A DNA stretch of 64,000 nt from Enterococcus larvae (GCF_017830045.1 NZ_JAEDXU010000009.1:1-64000), one strand, 5' to 3'. Positions 34,731 through 45,506 are shown, counted from the stretch's first letter. The notes: generated from the letters alone by a model not told the origin. Numbers and translations are program-made.

Positions 34731-37547
34731 ATGGCAAACGATAAAATCGTGATACACGGAGCGAGAGCTCATAATTTAAAAAATGTAGATGTGACGATTC
34801 CAAGAGATAAGCTGGTTGTTGTGACCGGCTTGTCAGGATCAGGGAAGAGCTCCTTAGCTTTCGATACACTTTACGCTGAAGGTCAGAGAAGGTATGTCGA
34901 GAGTCTATCGGCTTATGCTCGTCAATTCTTAGGGCAGATGGATAAACCGGATGTTGATAGTATTGATGGGTTAAGTCCGGCAATTTCCATTGACCAAAAA
35001 ACAACAAGTAAGAACCCTCGCTCCACTGTTGGTACAGTAACAGAGATCAATGATTATCTTCGTTTGCTGTTTGCTCGTGTGGGTCATCCAATATGTCCAA
35101 ATGACAATATCGAGATTACCAGCCAATCTGTTGAACAGATGGTTGACCGAGTTCTTGAGCTTCCGGAGCGTACAAAAATCCAGATCATGGCTCCTGTGAT
35201 TGTGAAGAAAAAAGGCCAGCATAAGAAAGTATTTGAGTCTATCCAAAAAGACGGTTATGTTCGTGTACGGGTAGACGGCGAAGTTTATGACTTAAGTGAA
35301 GTTCCTGAGCTTGAGAAGAATAAGAAACATGACATCGAAATCATTATTGATAGAATCATTGTGAAGGAGGGCATTCGTTCACGTTTGTTCGACTCCTTTG
35401 AAGCAGCATTGCGTCTGGCTGAAGGCTATGCGCTAGTTGATGCGGATGGACAGGATGAAATGCTGTTCAGTGAACATTATGCTTGTCCATACTGTGGTTT
35501 TACAGTCGGGGAGCTTGAACCGCGTCTATTTTCATTCAATGCGCCGTTTGGAGCTTGTCCTGATTGTGATGGTTTGGGTATGAGACTTGAAGTCGATCGA
35601 GATCTTGTGATTCCTGATCCTACAAAGACCTTAAAAGAAGGAGCTATCGTTCCTTGGAATCCAATCAGTTCTCAGTATTACCCGCAAATGCTTGAGCAGG
35701 CAGCAGAAGGCTTTGGTATTGATGTAGATACGCCATTCAATGATTTGCCGAAAGAGCATCAGGATATTATATTGAACGGATCAAATGGAGAAATGTTCCA
35801 CTTTCACTATGAGAATGAGTTCGGAGGAGTCCGAGATGTTGATGTGGCTTTTGAAGGGATTCTGAAAAATATCAAACGCCGCTACAATGAAACAAATAGT
35901 GATTTTACAAGAGAACAAATGCGGACATATATGACAGAACTGCCTTGTCGTTCATGTAAAGGCTACCGTTTAAATCCGCAAGCTCTTGCCGTAAAAGTAA
36001 ATGGCAATAGTATCGCTGAAGTCAGTGAGCTGGCAATCAAGAACAGCTTACCATTCTTTGAACAGCTGGAATTATCGGAACAAGAACAAATGATTGCAAA
36101 ACCAATTCTTAAAGAGGTAAAAGATCGTTTGACATTCCTTGAAAATGTCGGACTCGAATACCTGACCTTGAGTAGAGCTTCAGGAACACTTTCTGGTGGA
36201 GAAGCACAGCGGATTCGTCTGGCAACTCAAATCGGTTCGAATCTTTCCGGTGTACTATATATCTTAGATGAACCGTCGATTGGACTTCATCAACGAGATA
36301 ATGATCGTTTGATCGAGTCACTGAAAAAGATGCGTGATCTGGGAAATACATTGATTGTCGTTGAACATGATGAGGACACAATGCGAGCGGCGGATTATTT
36401 AATCGATGTAGGTCCGGGAGCCGGAGAACAGGGCGGACAAATCGTCGCTTCAGGAACACCACAAGAAGTGACGGAAAATCCTAACTCACTGACAGGTCAA
36501 TATCTGTCTGGGAAAAAGGTGATTCCTGTTCCTGCTGAGCGTCGTAAGGGAACCGGTAAAGCAATCAAGGTTACCGGAGCTGCAGAAAATAATCTGAAGA
36601 ATTTGACGGTCGAATTTCCTTTGGGAGAATTTGTTGCTGTGACTGGTGTTTCCGGATCAGGGAAAAGTACCCTAGTCAATCAGATTTTAAAGAAAGCATT
36701 GGCTCAGAAAATCAACCGAAATTCAAACAAACCGGGTAAACACAAGAGTGTAACAGGTTATAAAGGGATTGAAAAAATCATTGATATCGATCAAAGCCCG
36801 ATTGGACGAACGCCAAGAAGTAATCCGGCAACTTATACGAGTGTTTTTGACGACATTCGCGATTTGTTTGCAAAGACAAATGAAGCTAAGGTCCGAGGCT
36901 ATAAAAAGGGCCGCTTCAGTTTCAATGTCAAAGGCGGACGTTGTGAAGCCTGTCGAGGAGACGGAATCATCAAGATAGAGATGCATTTCCTTCCGGATGT
37001 ATATGTTCCTTGTGAAATCTGTCATGGGAAACGTTATAACTCAGAGACATTGGATGTACATTATAAAGAAAAGAATATTGCTGACATTCTTGAAATGACC
37101 GTTGAAGATGCTGTAGAATTCTTCCAACCGATACCGAAAATCCATCGGAAGCTGCAGACAATATTGGATGTTGGGCTTGGCTATGTAACGCTAGGACAGC
37201 CAGCTACAACCTTATCCGGAGGAGAAGCTCAACGGATGAAATTGGCAAGCGAACTTCATCGCATTTCCAATGGGAAGAATTTCTATATTTTGGATGAACC
37301 GACAACAGGACTTCATTCAGATGATATCTCCCGACTGTTGGATGTGTTGAACCGTCTAGTAGAAGCTGGAAATACCGTTCTGGTCATTGAACATAATTTG
37401 GATATGATTAAGTCAGCCGACCATGTGATCGATTTAGGTCCGGAAGGCGGAGATGGTGGTGGTACGATCGTTGGGATCGGAACCCCTGAAGAAATTGCTG
37501 AAATCAAGGAAAGCTACACGGGGCAGTATTTGAAGCGTGTACTTTAA
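34731..37547 (+). CDS. uvrA: UvrA, excinuclease ABC damage-recognition ATPase
   Basis: A 938-residue UvrA with two ABC modules. Module 1: Walker [15 protein letters not shown], first zinc finger CPYCGF...CPDCDG, signature [12 protein letters not shown]. Module 2: Walker [11 protein letters not shown], second zinc finger CEACRGDG...CEICHGK, signature [12 protein letters not shown], Walker [14 protein letters not shown]. UvrA dimer scans DNA and loads UvrB. It is cotranscribed with uvrB (AGGAGG; 10-base gap). Confidence 0.97.
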   Translation: MANDKIVIHGARAHNLKNVDVTIPRDKLVVVTGLSGSGKSSLAFDTLYAEGQRRYVESLSAYARQFLGQMDKPDVDSIDGLSPAISIDQKTTSKNPRSTVGTVTEINDYLRLLFARVGHPICPNDNIEITSQSVEQMVDRVLELPERTKIQIMAPVIVKKKGQHKKVFESIQKDGYVRVRVDGEVYDLSEVPELEKNKKHDIEIIIDRIIVKEGIRSRLFDSFEAALRLAEGYALVDADGQDEMLFSEHYACPYCGFTVGELEPRLFSFNAPFGACPDCDGLGMRLEVDRDLVIPDPTKTLKEGAIVPWNPISSQYYPQMLEQAAEGFGIDVDTPFNDLPKEHQDIILNGSNGEMFHFHYENEFGGVRDVDVAFEGILKNIKRRYNETNSDFTREQMRTYMTELPCRSCKGYRLNPQALAVKVNGNSIAEVSELAIKNSLPFFEQLELSEQEQMIAKPILKEVKDRLTFLENVGLEYLTLSRASGTLSGGEAQRIRLATQIGSNLSGVLYILDEPSIGLHQRDNDRLIESLKKMRDLGNTLIVVEHDEDTMRAADYLIDVGPGAGEQGGQIVASGTPQEVTENPNSLTGQYLSGKKVIPVPAERRKGTGKAIKVTGAAENNLKNLTVEFPLGEFVAVTGVSGSGKSTLVNQILKKALAQKINRNSNKPGKHKSVTGYKGIEKIIDIDQSPIGRTPRSNPATYTSVFDDIRDLFAKTNEAKVRGYKKGRFSFNVKGGRCEACRGDGIIKIEMHFLPDVYVPCEICHGKRYNSETLDVHYKEKNIADILEMTVEDAVEFFQPIPKIHRKLQTILDVGLGYVTLGQPATTLSGGEAQRMKLASELHRISNGKNFYILDEPTTGLHSDDISRLLDVLNRLVEAGNTVLVIEHNLDMIKSADHVIDLGPEGGDGGGTIVGIGTPEEIAEIKESYTGQYLKRVL

Positions 37548-37893
37548 ATTGGTATACTCCATTTAAGGCGGAATATAAATAATTGTTAAGAAATCAATAA
37601 TTTTTATTTATATAGTGAAATATCTTGATTTTAATCTTTCCGTAGAGTACAATCAATTCCAGATAGACAGATTATTGATATGAATTGGTCTATATCTATC
37701 TCTCTATAAATAATCCGTTCAAAAAAGAGAAAGAGCACCTTTTGTTCTAAAAAACAAAGGGTGTTCTTTCTCTTTGCTCATATTGTTTTAAAAAAAGTCA
37801 AAAAAAGAAAAAAACTATCAGAATATTGAATGAGCATAAAAAATTTTTCATGCTATTCTATAGGTATAAAACATATAGAAAAGAGGCGACAAA
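37548..37893 (+). terminator. uvrBA terminator in the uvrA-orf68 intergenic region
   Basis: The ~345-base gap has no gene. At about 37725-37775 a long stem (AGAGAAAGAGCACC..., pairing with GGGTGTTCTTTCTCT) is followed by T-rich sequence, a strong terminator. Further upstream, the AT-rich stretch 37560-37700 shows nothing I can support. Confidence 0.8.
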
Positions 37894-38100
37894 ATGGATA
37901 GAGGAAGTATCAGAGTTGGTGAAATCTATCTATGCAGTGCGGATCATCTATCATGGTCCTTTATCGGCAGAGCTGTTTCTATGGAAAAATACTCGGTGCA
38001 AGTAGAATTAATCAAATGCCACCCGTCAGATCGGTTAGCGTTGGATAGTGACAATCCGGTATTAAATGTGAATTATTTAGGCATTCTTGATGCTGTATGA
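37894..38100 (+). CDS. Small hypothetical protein
   Basis: A 68-residue cytosolic protein not recognised. It is one small beta-rich domain (GEIYLCSADHLSWSFIGRAVSMEKYSVQVELIKC), possibly an SH3-like barrel. AGAGGCG precedes ATG 37894, and its own terminator follows closely, so it seems to be an independent small gene. Nothing in the neighbourhood indicates a function. Confidence 0.65.
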   Translation: MDRGSIRVGEIYLCSADHLSWSFIGRAVSMEKYSVQVELIKCHPSDRLALDSDNPVLNVNYLGILDAV

Positions 38101-38122
38101 GGGAATGTAGGGGACGATTTTC

Positions 38123-38148
38123 GAAGGCTGACGCCTTCTTTTTTTTTG
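38123..38148 (+). terminator. Terminator of the 68-residue gene
   Basis: GAAGGC (38123-38128) TGAC GCCTTC (38133-38138) followed by ten T. Confidence 0.85.
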
Positions 38149-38185
38149 CTAAAAAAGTCAAAGGCTTTCTTTGATACGCCCGGAA

Positions 38186-38194
38186 TGTTATAAT
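38186..38194 (+). promoter_or_regulatory. Extended -10 promoter candidate for the rapZ operon
   Basis: TGTTATAAT (TG at 38186-38187, TATAAT at 38189-38194). No good -35 is present, as usual for extended -10 promoters. Transcription from here would place the ~1-kb repeat array in the 5' untranslated region. Confidence 0.6.
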
Positions 38195-38261
38195 AGACAA
38201 AGTAACCAAAAAAGATAAGAAGAATTTAGTTGAAAAAATCACACTAATAGAACCATAAGAA

Positions 38262-39209
38262 GATAAAGGAAAGTAACTACCTTTGAATAGAATGAACATC
38301 GACCCATTGAAATAAAGAAACAGAATAGTTACCTGATCAGATCCCACAACAATAAAAAGGAGAGCCATTATTCTGGTGTAGGAACATCTAGAAATAATGG
38401 ACATCGGACCACAAGAATAGAGAATCTGTGAAGTTCCCTGATCAGATTCCACAACAATACGAAGGAGAACCAATTCCCTTTTATCAAGAAAACTAGGGAA
38501 TTGGCTATCAGACCACAAAAATGAAGAATCTGTGAAGTTATCTGATCAGATTCTACAACAATAAAAAGGAGAACCAATTCCCTTTTACTAAGAATACTAG
38601 GGAATAGGCTATCGGACCACAAAAATGAAGACTCAGGGCAATTACTTGACCTGAGTCCACCACAATAAAAAGGAGAGCCATTATTCTGGTGTAGGAACAT
38701 CTAGAAGTAATGGACATCGGACCACAAGAATAAAGAATCTGTGAAGTTCCCTGATCAGATTCCACAACAATACGAAGGAGAACCAATTCCCTTTTATCAA
38801 GAAAACTAGGGAATTGGCTATCAGACCACAAAGATGAAGACTCAGGACAATTACTTGACCTGATTCAACAACAATAAAAAGGAGAGCCATTATTCTGGTG
38901 TAGGAACCTCTAGAAGTAATGGACATCGGACCACAAGAATAAAGAATCTGTGAAGTTATCTGATCAGATTCTACAACAATACGAAGGAGAACCAATTCCC
39001 TTTATATCAAGAATGCTAGGGAATAGGCTATCGGACCACAAAGATGAAGACTCAGGACAATTACTTGACCTGAGTCCACCACAATAAAAAGGAGAGCCAT
39101 TATTCTGGTGTAGGAACATCTAGAAATAATGGACATCGGACCACAAAAATGAAGACTCAGGACAATTACTTGACCTGATTCCACCACAATATAAAGGAGA
39201 CTGATTTTT
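38262..39209 (+). repeat. Array of ~104-bp double-hairpin repeats upstream of rapZ
   Basis: Eight units marked by AGGAG at 38360, 38463, 38567, 38671, 38776, 38880, 38985 and 39090; the rapZ ribosome binding site AGGAG at 39195 continues the same register. Steps are 103-105 bases. Stem A alternates between CCATTATTCT / AGAA(A)TAATGG and CCAATTCCCT / AGGGAATTGG forms; stem B occurs as AGAATCTG / CAGATTCT and GACTCAGG / CCTGAGTC. Linkers (CATCGGACCACAA) and loops match the first array at 23640-24346. A ragged, less conserved unit lies at 38262-38350. No protein-coding gene is supported within it. Confidence 0.93.
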
Positions 39210-40094
39210 ATGGTAGATAATTTGCAATTGATCATTATCACAGGGATGAGTGGAGCCGGAAAAACGGTTGCTGTTCAATGTTTTGAAGATATGGGTTATT
39301 TTTGTATTGATAATATGCCTCCTAGCTTGATTCCAAAATTTTGGGAGTTGATCAAGGAGTCTGGAAAGGTTTCTAAAATTGCATTAGTTGTCGATTTACG
39401 TTCCCGTTCATTTTTCAGAGAGATTCAAAATATGCTTGTAGAAATAGAAAATACGAATGTGATCGACACAACTGTAATGTTCCTAGATGCGACAGATGAG
39501 GAGCTTGTTTCACGCTACAAAGAAACTCGGAGAACGCACCCTCTGGCAATGGATGGTCTGATTACTGAAGGGATCAGAAAGGAACGCGGCTTACTGGAAG
39601 AAATCAAGGGTGATGCACAGCTTGTCATTGATACGACCGAGTTGTCTCCTCGACAATTGAGAGAGCGAATAAGCAATGAGTTTCGATCCAGAGATACACA
39701 TGAATTCAGAATTGAAATGGTTTCATTTGGTTTTAAGTATGGATTGCCGATAGACGCTGACATTGTTATGGATGTGCGTTTTTTACCTAACCCTCATTAT
39801 ATTCCAGAGCTGCGACCGCTCACCGGCTTAGAAAAATCTGTGTATGATTATGTCATGGAGTTTCCGGAAACAGAAGAATTCTATACTCGATTTACCGGCT
39901 TACTGGAATTTGTGTTGCCCGGGTACAAAAAAGAAGGAAAATCCAATGTGACGATTGCCATTGGATGTACTGGCGGTCAGCATCGCTCTGTAGCGCTGAC
40001 AAAACGTATTTCTGAAGAACTTGAAAAATATTATCATGTGAATGTCACGCATAGAGACAAAGATAAGAGGAAAGAGACGGTGAATCGCTCATGA
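39210..40094 (+). CDS. rapZ: RapZ/YvcJ, nucleotide-binding regulatory protein
   Basis: A 294-residue RapZ. Walker [12 protein letters not shown] is at 12-22, followed by FIDNMPP-like [13 protein letters not shown], and the C-terminal domain has the [12 protein letters not shown] motif. RapZ binds RNA in enterobacteria and guides small-RNA decay; in B. subtilis (YvcJ) it affects competence and hydrolyses GTP. The ATG lies 11 bases after AGGAG, within the last in-register unit of the repeat array. Its stop overlaps the yvcK start (ATGA), so the operon rapZ-yvcK-whiA is translated in tight succession. Confidence 0.95.
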   Translation: MVDNLQLIIITGMSGAGKTVAVQCFEDMGYFCIDNMPPSLIPKFWELIKESGKVSKIALVVDLRSRSFFREIQNMLVEIENTNVIDTTVMFLDATDEELVSRYKETRRTHPLAMDGLITEGIRKERGLLEEIKGDAQLVIDTTELSPRQLRERISNEFRSRDTHEFRIEMVSFGFKYGLPIDADIVMDVRFLPNPHYIPELRPLTGLEKSVYDYVMEFPETEEFYTRFTGLLEFVLPGYKKEGKSNVTIAIGCTGGQHRSVALTKRISEELEKYYHVNVTHRDKDKRKETVNRS

Positions 40095-41083
40095 AAACTT
40101 ATCGAATCCGCAAACCTAAAATCGTTGTTGTCGGCGGCGGTACTGGACTGCCTGTTATTTTGAAAAGTTTGAGAAATCAAGGTGCAGATATCACTGCTGT
40201 TGTAACAGTCGCTGATGACGGTGGAAGTAGTGGCGAGATTCGTAAGTCAATGAACCTGACACCACCGGGGGATTTGAGAAATGTCCTAGTTGCTCTTTCA
40301 GATATGCCGCAACTATATGAAGACATTTTTCAATACCGCTTCAATGAACAAGATAAATACTTTGCTAATCATGCCATCGGAAACCTGATCATTGCGGCAG
40401 TTTCGGAAATGAGAGGCAGCACCTATGAAGCAATTCAGTTACTATCTAAAATGATGCATGTGGATGGCCACATTTACCCGTCGTCGGAGAGACCACTGAC
40501 ACTTCATGCTGTTTTTAAAGATGGGACAGTTGCTGTCGGAGAATCGAATATTGCAGTGGATCGAAAAACGATCGATCACGTATTTGTCACGAATACAAAT
40601 GATGATGAACAACCGAAAGCTGCGAGAAAAGTTGTTACTGCTATTGAAGAAGCTGATATGATTGTTCTAGGTCCGGGAAGTCTGTTTACAAGTATTCTAC
40701 CTAACTTAGTCATTGGAGAGATTGGTGAAGCGATTCTTAAGCGTACAGGTGAAGTTGTATACATCTGCAACATCATGACGCAAAAGGGTGAGACTGAGCA
40801 TTTTACAGATGCGGATCATATTCGTGTGCTTCACGAGCATCTTGGTGAGAAATTTGTCGATACTGTGCTGGTAAATACTGAGCCAGTACCGGAAGGCTAT
40901 ATGGATTTTGATGTTTATGATGAATATCTTATTCAGGTAGTCCATGATTTTCAGGGACTTCGAGAAGAGGGCTGCCGTGTCATTTCGACGGATTTTCTTG
41001 AGCTGCGAAATGGCGGCGTGTTCCATGATGGCGATAAAGTGGTCGAAGAACTTTTCAGAATAGTTTTCGGCGCAAAATATTGA
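40091..41083 (+). CDS. yvcK: YvcK, gluconeogenesis/cell-shape factor
   Basis: A 330-residue YvcK/CofD-like protein: the nucleotide-sugar-binding [14 protein letters not shown] at ~15-28, [29 protein letters not shown] and [13 protein letters not shown]. YvcK binds UDP-GlcNAc, is phosphorylated by the PASTA kinase, and controls cell wall precursor flow; it is needed for growth on gluconeogenic substrates. It overlaps rapZ by four bases and is followed by whiA, the conserved Firmicutes order. Confidence 0.95.
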   Translation: MKTYRIRKPKIVVVGGGTGLPVILKSLRNQGADITAVVTVADDGGSSGEIRKSMNLTPPGDLRNVLVALSDMPQLYEDIFQYRFNEQDKYFANHAIGNLIIAAVSEMRGSTYEAIQLLSKMMHVDGHIYPSSERPLTLHAVFKDGTVAVGESNIAVDRKTIDHVFVTNTNDDEQPKAARKVVTAIEEADMIVLGPGSLFTSILPNLVIGEIGEAILKRTGEVVYICNIMTQKGETEHFTDADHIRVLHEHLGEKFVDTVLVNTEPVPEGYMDFDVYDEYLIQVVHDFQGLREEGCRVISTDFLELRNGGVFHDGDKVVEELFRIVFGAKY

Positions 41084-41117
41084 TAGATAAATTATTGTAG
41101 GAAGGGAGGGATATATT

Positions 41118-42053
41118 ATGTCATTTGCTTCAGATGTGAAAAAAGAGCTGACGACACTTGAGGTTCATAGAGAACATGCACGAGCAGAACTGGCCGCATT
41201 GATTCGTATGAATGGTTCATTAAGCTTGGTCAATCAACAATTTGTTCTGAATGTGCAAACGGAAAATGCGGCAATCGCCAGAAGAATCTACACCTTATTG
41301 AAGGATCACTATGATGTACGATCGGAACTGTTGGTTAGAAGAAAAATGAAGCTGAAAAAGAACAATGTCTATATTGTTCGCCTAAAACAAGATACAGAAG
41401 CGGTTTTGGCAGACTTGGATATCATGGACGGATTGATGTTTCAGGATCACGTTTCAGATGCAATTGTTGGGAATGCACAAAAAATGCGTTCCTATCTCCG
41501 AGGTGCTTTTATGGCTACTGGATCAGTCAATAATCCGGAAACCAGCAGATATCATCTAGAGATATTTTCTATTTATGAAGAGCATAACAATGATATTTGC
41601 GATATGTTGAATTACTATGACCTGAATGCGCGGACTTTGGAACGCAGAAGCGGTTATATCTCTTACTTAAAAGGAGCAGAAAAGATTGCTGATTTTCTCA
41701 CCCTGATCGGAGCGACGAACTCCATGTTGAAATTTGAGGATGTTCGAATTGTCCGAGACATGAGAAACTCTGTGAACCGTCTGGTAAATTGCGAGACAGC
41801 AAATCTGAATAAGACAATCGATGCTGCCTCAAAGCAAATCGAGAATATTCAATATATTGATAATACAGTAGGGCTGCAGGCATTGCCGGGGAAGCTGCAG
41901 GAAATTGCTGAGCTTCGCTTGGAACATCCGGAGGTCAGCTTGAAAGAGCTGGGAGAAATGATTCCTTCCGGGATGATTTCTAAATCAGGTATCAATCATC
42001 GGATTCGTAAAATCAATGAGTTTGCGGATAAGCTGAGAGAGAAAAGTGCTTGA
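41118..42053 (+). CDS. whiA: WhiA, DNA-binding protein with LAGLIDADG-like fold
   Basis: A 311-residue WhiA. An N-terminal degenerate homing-endonuclease fold contains [16 protein letters not shown] and [21 protein letters not shown]; the C-terminal helix-turn-helix contains [32 protein letters not shown]. The catalytic acids of LAGLIDADG enzymes are missing, as usual for WhiA. In Bacillus it affects cell division and chromosome segregation. It is the last gene of the rapZ operon, behind GGGAGGG, and a terminator follows. Confidence 0.95.
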   Translation: MSFASDVKKELTTLEVHREHARAELAALIRMNGSLSLVNQQFVLNVQTENAAIARRIYTLLKDHYDVRSELLVRRKMKLKKNNVYIVRLKQDTEAVLADLDIMDGLMFQDHVSDAIVGNAQKMRSYLRGAFMATGSVNNPETSRYHLEIFSIYEEHNNDICDMLNYYDLNARTLERRSGYISYLKGAEKIADFLTLIGATNSMLKFEDVRIVRDMRNSVNRLVNCETANLNKTIDAASKQIENIQYIDNTVGLQALPGKLQEIAELRLEHPEVSLKELGEMIPSGMISKSGINHRIRKINEFADKLREKSA

Positions 42054-42067
42054 TGAATGAAACAAGC

Positions 42068-42135
42068 AAAACGGAATAAGCACATCTGAGTGATAGAAGA
42101 CATACTCGGATCCGTGCTATTCCGTTTTTTTTGCT
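42068..42135 (+). terminator. Terminator of the rapZ-yvcK-whiA operon
   Basis: AACGGAATA(A)GCAC... pairs with ...GTGCTATTCCGTT, a long imperfect stem followed by a T8 run. Confidence 0.83.
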
Positions 42136-42291
42136 TATTCTGCTATTTTTCTTTTTGTCGTTCAAGTATTGGATTAAGCGAATTAATCATTTGTAAACAA
42201 AACTGCAATAGTTTACCAACATATTATGGTTAATATTTCTTTAGTAAGTAAGCAGAATGCTGATTATTTAAATCTAAAGGAGAACGAATAT

Positions 42292-43584
42292 ATGTTGAAT
42301 ACAAATAAATACGATATACAGGATACTAGTGCAAAGGAAAAAATTCGTACAGGTCAATCATTTTTATATAGGAAAAATGGTTATGAAAGCATGGTTATTG
42401 AGTTTCGCTTAAAGGAGGCTGTCTGTGGTGAAGCATTGACCAATTCATTGCGTCAAACATTAAAACGCTATTTCTACTTGACTCAAAAAATGGTCGAGAT
42501 AGATGGAGATTTTTATTTAGTGAAAAACGAGCTGCCTGTGAAGCTGCGACACAGTGATACGCTGATTCCGCTTGGAGGAGTAGAAGCAAATTACCAATTA
42601 ATAGATATTAACTATTATGAACGAAACCTGGTCATTTCTTATCATCACGGTCTTTGTGACGGTAGAGGCATACTGCCATTTGTTCGCACGCTCCTTTACT
42701 ATTATTTTTCAACTAAGGAATCTCAAATGATGAAGCTGACAGGTATACAGCGATCATCCGATCTCTTGCTGGAGGGAGAGCTCTCTGAACCGGGCTATGT
42801 TGAATTGAAGTCGGCTCAAAGTGATACACTTCCAACGGTGCATAAAAAAGGATATTCGCTTCCAGAAGCTCGTTGTCAGACAGAACGAATCAAAGAATCT
42901 TATCGTTATGAAGTTCAGATAGATTCTGATTCCCTTATGTCTTATGCAAAGGCTGTTCATGGGACACCAGCAACAGTTATTGCTTATTTCTTCTCAAAAG
43001 CGATTCAGGAAGTCAAAGGAAATACGAGTGAGGAATCGGTTGTCTGCAACATGGTCACTGATCTGAGAGCAGGTGCGCAGCTGGAGAATACCCATAGAAA
43101 TTGCGTAAGCAGTCTAACAATCCCTTATGCTGAAGATCGAAATGAACGGGAGGAAATTCAACGCTATCGGGAGAGAATCAATGCCTTCAAGGTGGCGGAA
43201 AACATGAGAAATGAGCTTCAAAAAATAATTGCATTGAGTGATCATCTGGATACTTTTCCAACCTTTGAAGAGAAGCAACAGGTTCTTTCCTTTTTTGAAA
43301 CTCTATTATCAGATACGTACATTCTTAGTTATATCGGTCAAATCAATTTAGGGGAGTATGAGAAGTATATCGAAGAGGTTCATACATACTCTAGTGGGAC
43401 TCGCGGTTTAAGTATTGAGATCCTGGCATTGTCGGATATGTTCTTTTTAGATATTATGCAGAGCTTTCCCGAAGATAGATACGTGGCTCTATTCGTTAAA
43501 CTTCTGGCAGCAGAGGGCATCTCTGTCAAATTAAGTGATCCTATAAAATATCGTGTACCGAAAGATAAAATAAGAGCTGTTTAA
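42292..43584 (+). CDS. Condensation-domain-like acyltransferase
   Basis: A 430-residue protein with the chloramphenicol acetyltransferase/condensation fold. The catalytic motif HHxxxDG is present as HHGLCDG at 118-124 (His119 the probable base). The C-terminal part carries a DTYILSYIGQINLG stretch, where DFGWG-like residues of this fold normally lie. No adenylation or carrier domains adjoin, so it is a stand-alone acyltransferase of the alcohol acetyltransferase-like group, possibly acting on a glycolipid or small alcohol. ATG 42292 follows AAAGGAG. It is monocistronic. Confidence 0.75.
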   Translation: MLNTNKYDIQDTSAKEKIRTGQSFLYRKNGYESMVIEFRLKEAVCGEALTNSLRQTLKRYFYLTQKMVEIDGDFYLVKNELPVKLRHSDTLIPLGGVEANYQLIDINYYERNLVISYHHGLCDGRGILPFVRTLLYYYFSTKESQMMKLTGIQRSSDLLLEGELSEPGYVELKSAQSDTLPTVHKKGYSLPEARCQTERIKESYRYEVQIDSDSLMSYAKAVHGTPATVIAYFFSKAIQEVKGNTSEESVVCNMVTDLRAGAQLENTHRNCVSSLTIPYAEDRNEREEIQRYRERINAFKVAENMRNELQKIIALSDHLDTFPTFEEKQQVLSFFETLLSDTYILSYIGQINLGEYEKYIEEVHTYSSGTRGLSIEILALSDMFFLDIMQSFPEDRYVALFVKLLAAEGISVKLSDPIKYRVPKDKIRAV

Positions 43585-43638
43585 AAAGGATTAGGATTCC
43601 AAAGGAAAATATGCTGGAAATCCATCCATATAACGATA

Positions 43639-43692
43639 AAAAGACGTGCCAAGAGTGTATCTGCTTAGATACAGTTCTAGCACGTCTTGCTG
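43639..43692. terminator. Bidirectional terminator
   Basis: AAAGACGTGC...GCACGTCTT outer stem with an inner TGTATC / GATACA stem, between convergent genes. Confidence 0.8.
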
Positions 43693-43713
43693 TTTTTTGA
43701 ATCCGGACAGTTT

Positions 43714-44235
43714 TTATTTACTGTCTAAAATAGCACGTAGTTCAGCTTCAGTAATATTCTCGTCGAAAATATGCTCATTAACGATAACCGTGGGAACAAA
43801 CTTGATATTTGCAGCTTCGGCTTCAGTAATTACTTGTTGCGCAACAATCGAATTGTCCATTTCTGGCAGCTCTAAATTATCCTCCGCAAATTGTTTTACT
43901 CCTTCTAAAGACAGTTTTCCCCAATCGTCTTGTGTCGCGTAGATTTGACGGATATCTGTTAGTCCCTTCAACGGTAGTTCATAGTTGATATGTTTGTGCA
44001 TGACATTTCCAGGAAGCAAGCTTTCTTTTTCCTTATCAAAAAGCTTGATGATTCGTTGCACTTTTCCTTCGTTGACGTATTCAGTCAGAAGATCATAGTA
44101 TTCTTCAAACCACTGTTTGCAGAATGGACAGCGAACATTCATGAACTCATACATTTTGATTGGTGCAGAATCTTTTCCGATGACTAGTCCGTTGTTTGTT
44201 TTTGCAGGTATTGGGTTAATAATTGAAATATCCAT
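43714..44235 (-). CDS. DsbA-family thioredoxin-fold protein
   Basis: A 173-residue thioredoxin-fold protein of the DsbA/FrnE group. The active site is CPFC in NVRCPFCKQWFEEYYD, with the cis-proline loop KFVPTVIVN. There is no signal peptide, so it acts in the cytosol, perhaps as a disulfide reductase or as a protein of the YjbH/ClpXP-adaptor type. It starts behind AAAGGAG. It is not adjacent to a partner enzyme that would explain its substrate. Confidence 0.82.
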   Translation of the reverse strand: MDISIINPIPAKTNNGLVIGKDSAPIKMYEFMNVRCPFCKQWFEEYYDLLTEYVNEGKVQRIIKLFDKEKESLLPGNVMHKHINYELPLKGLTDIRQIYATQDDWGKLSLEGVKQFAEDNLELPEMDNSIVAQQVITEAEAANIKFVPTVIVNEHIFDENITEAELRAILDSK

Positions 44236-44354
44236 AGGTTTGATAACTCCTTTATTGGTTTAAGTGACTTAGTGAAAGAATTTTTAAGTATTGAATAGAT
44301 GGTTATTTCCTTACAGAATTAGTGTATCGTGTTTTTGAAGAAATCGAAACTAAA

Positions 44355-44414
44355 AAGAACCTTCTTTCTAGAAGTCGAGAATCTGCCTCGACCTTTAAAG
44401 AAAGAAGGCTCTTT
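44355..44414 (-). terminator. Terminator of clpP
   Basis: AAGA(A)CCTTCTTTCT pairs with AGAAAGAAGG(C)TCTT, with an inner GTCGAG / CTCGAC stem. Read on the minus strand it follows the clpP stop. Confidence 0.75.
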
Positions 44415-44426
44415 ATTGTAGTTAAA

Positions 44427-45020
44427 TTAGTTTAAAGAGCTGCTGTTTTCCATTACTTCATCAATCAAGCCGTAATCTTTCGCTTGTTGAGCAGTCATGA
44501 AATTATCACGATCGGTATCCTTTTCAATCACTTCAATGGGTTGACCAGTACGTTCAGCCAGAATCTTATTCAAGCGTTCACGTGTATCAAGGATATGTTT
44601 TGCAGCGATTTCGATTTCTGTTGCCTGACCTTGAGCACCACCCAGAGGTTGATGGATCATGATCTCTGCATTTGGTAAAGCGAAACGTTTGCCCTTTTGA
44701 CCTGCTGTCAATAAGAAGCTGCCCATGGAAGCTGCCATTCCTAAAACGATAGTTTGAACATCTGCTTTGACAAAATTCATTGTGTCGAAAATTGCAAGAC
44801 CCGCAGAAACGCTGCCCCCTGGTGAGTTGATGTACAGATAGATATCCTTTTCAGAGTCCTGAGCGTCTAAGAATAATAACTGAGCGATCACTGAGTTCGC
44901 CACATTATCATCGATTGGTCCGCTTAGCATGATGATTCTATCCTTTAATAATCGTGAGTAAATGTCGTAGGCTCTTTCCCCGCGAGATGATTGTTCAATA
45001 ACTGTAGGTATTAAATTCAT
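44427..45020 (-). CDS. clpP: ClpP, ATP-dependent protease proteolytic subunit
   Basis: A 197-residue ClpP. Catalytic Ser in [11 protein letters not shown] (about 98), His in MIHQPLGG (about 123) and Asp in DRDNFM (about 172). The [11 protein letters not shown] handle is present. Fourteen subunits form the barrel that works with ClpX, ClpC or ClpE. It has AGGAGG, its own promoter and a CtsR operator, and no adjacent chaperone gene. Confidence 0.97.
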   Translation of the reverse strand: MNLIPTVIEQSSRGERAYDIYSRLLKDRIIMLSGPIDDNVANSVIAQLLFLDAQDSEKDIYLYINSPGGSVSAGLAIFDTMNFVKADVQTIVLGMAASMGSFLLTAGQKGKRFALPNAEIMIHQPLGGAQGQATEIEIAAKHILDTRERLNKILAERTGQPIEVIEKDTDRDNFMTAQQAKDYGLIDEVMENSSSLN

Positions 45021-45092
45021 AGTTTATGTCCTCCTATATAAAAAGCTTCGCAATGATATTTTAACATAATGCACTTTGTAATGCTTAAAAAA

Positions 45093-45122
45093 AGTATACT
45101 CTAAAGGTCAATAAAGGTCAAT
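45093..45122 (-). promoter_or_regulatory. clpP promoter overlapped by a CtsR operator
   Basis: On the minus strand: TTGACC (45121-45116), 17 bases, TATACT (45098-45093). The plus strand reads GGTCAATAAAGGTCAAT (45106-45122), a tandem heptad matching the CtsR site GGTCAAA-N3-GGTCAAA. The operator covers the -35 and spacer, so CtsR would block the promoter and heat would relieve it. Confidence 0.9.
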
Positions 45123-45423
45123 GAAAGTGCACCTGAAATTTTTTTATAAAAATACAGCTCGTAACTATCAAATACTTAAAAGAATAAAGTATGAATGATT
45201 TTGGGAGAAAGTGCTGGAAATAGGCTTGTTTTGAGTAAATGAAAAGCAAATAACGAATGGATCGAGGCAGAAAGCCGGCACGAATAGATAGGCATAACTT
45301 TTTCTTAAACATCTAAAGGAATGGAGACTATTAAAGTAGCTAAACTGATTGATTTATAAAAAACTATAGTTATTTAATTATGTGAGCAAAATAAGTTTGG
45401 TATAGAACAATTATGATTTTTGT

Positions 45424-45470
45424 ATAAATCAAGTTTTTTGATTTATCAAAAAAGTAGAATATGCTATACT
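45424..45470 (+). promoter_or_regulatory. Promoter and inverted repeat before the small membrane protein gene
   Basis: Extended -10 TGCTATACT (45462-45470). An 8-bp inverted repeat ATAAATCA (45424-45431) / TGATTTAT (45439-45446) lies over the -35 area and could be an operator. The preceding AT-rich stretch 45123-45423 holds nothing else I can support. Confidence 0.5.
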
Positions 45471-45506
45471 ATTTTAGGTAAACTAATCGATTATGGGGTA
45501 AGTCAA

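Noticed and set aside
38012-39241. Reverse-strand reading frames across the second array (GSYTRIMALLFIVV repeats)
   Set aside because: Same reason: products of the repeat sequence, no ribosome binding site, and they overlap each other and rapZ.
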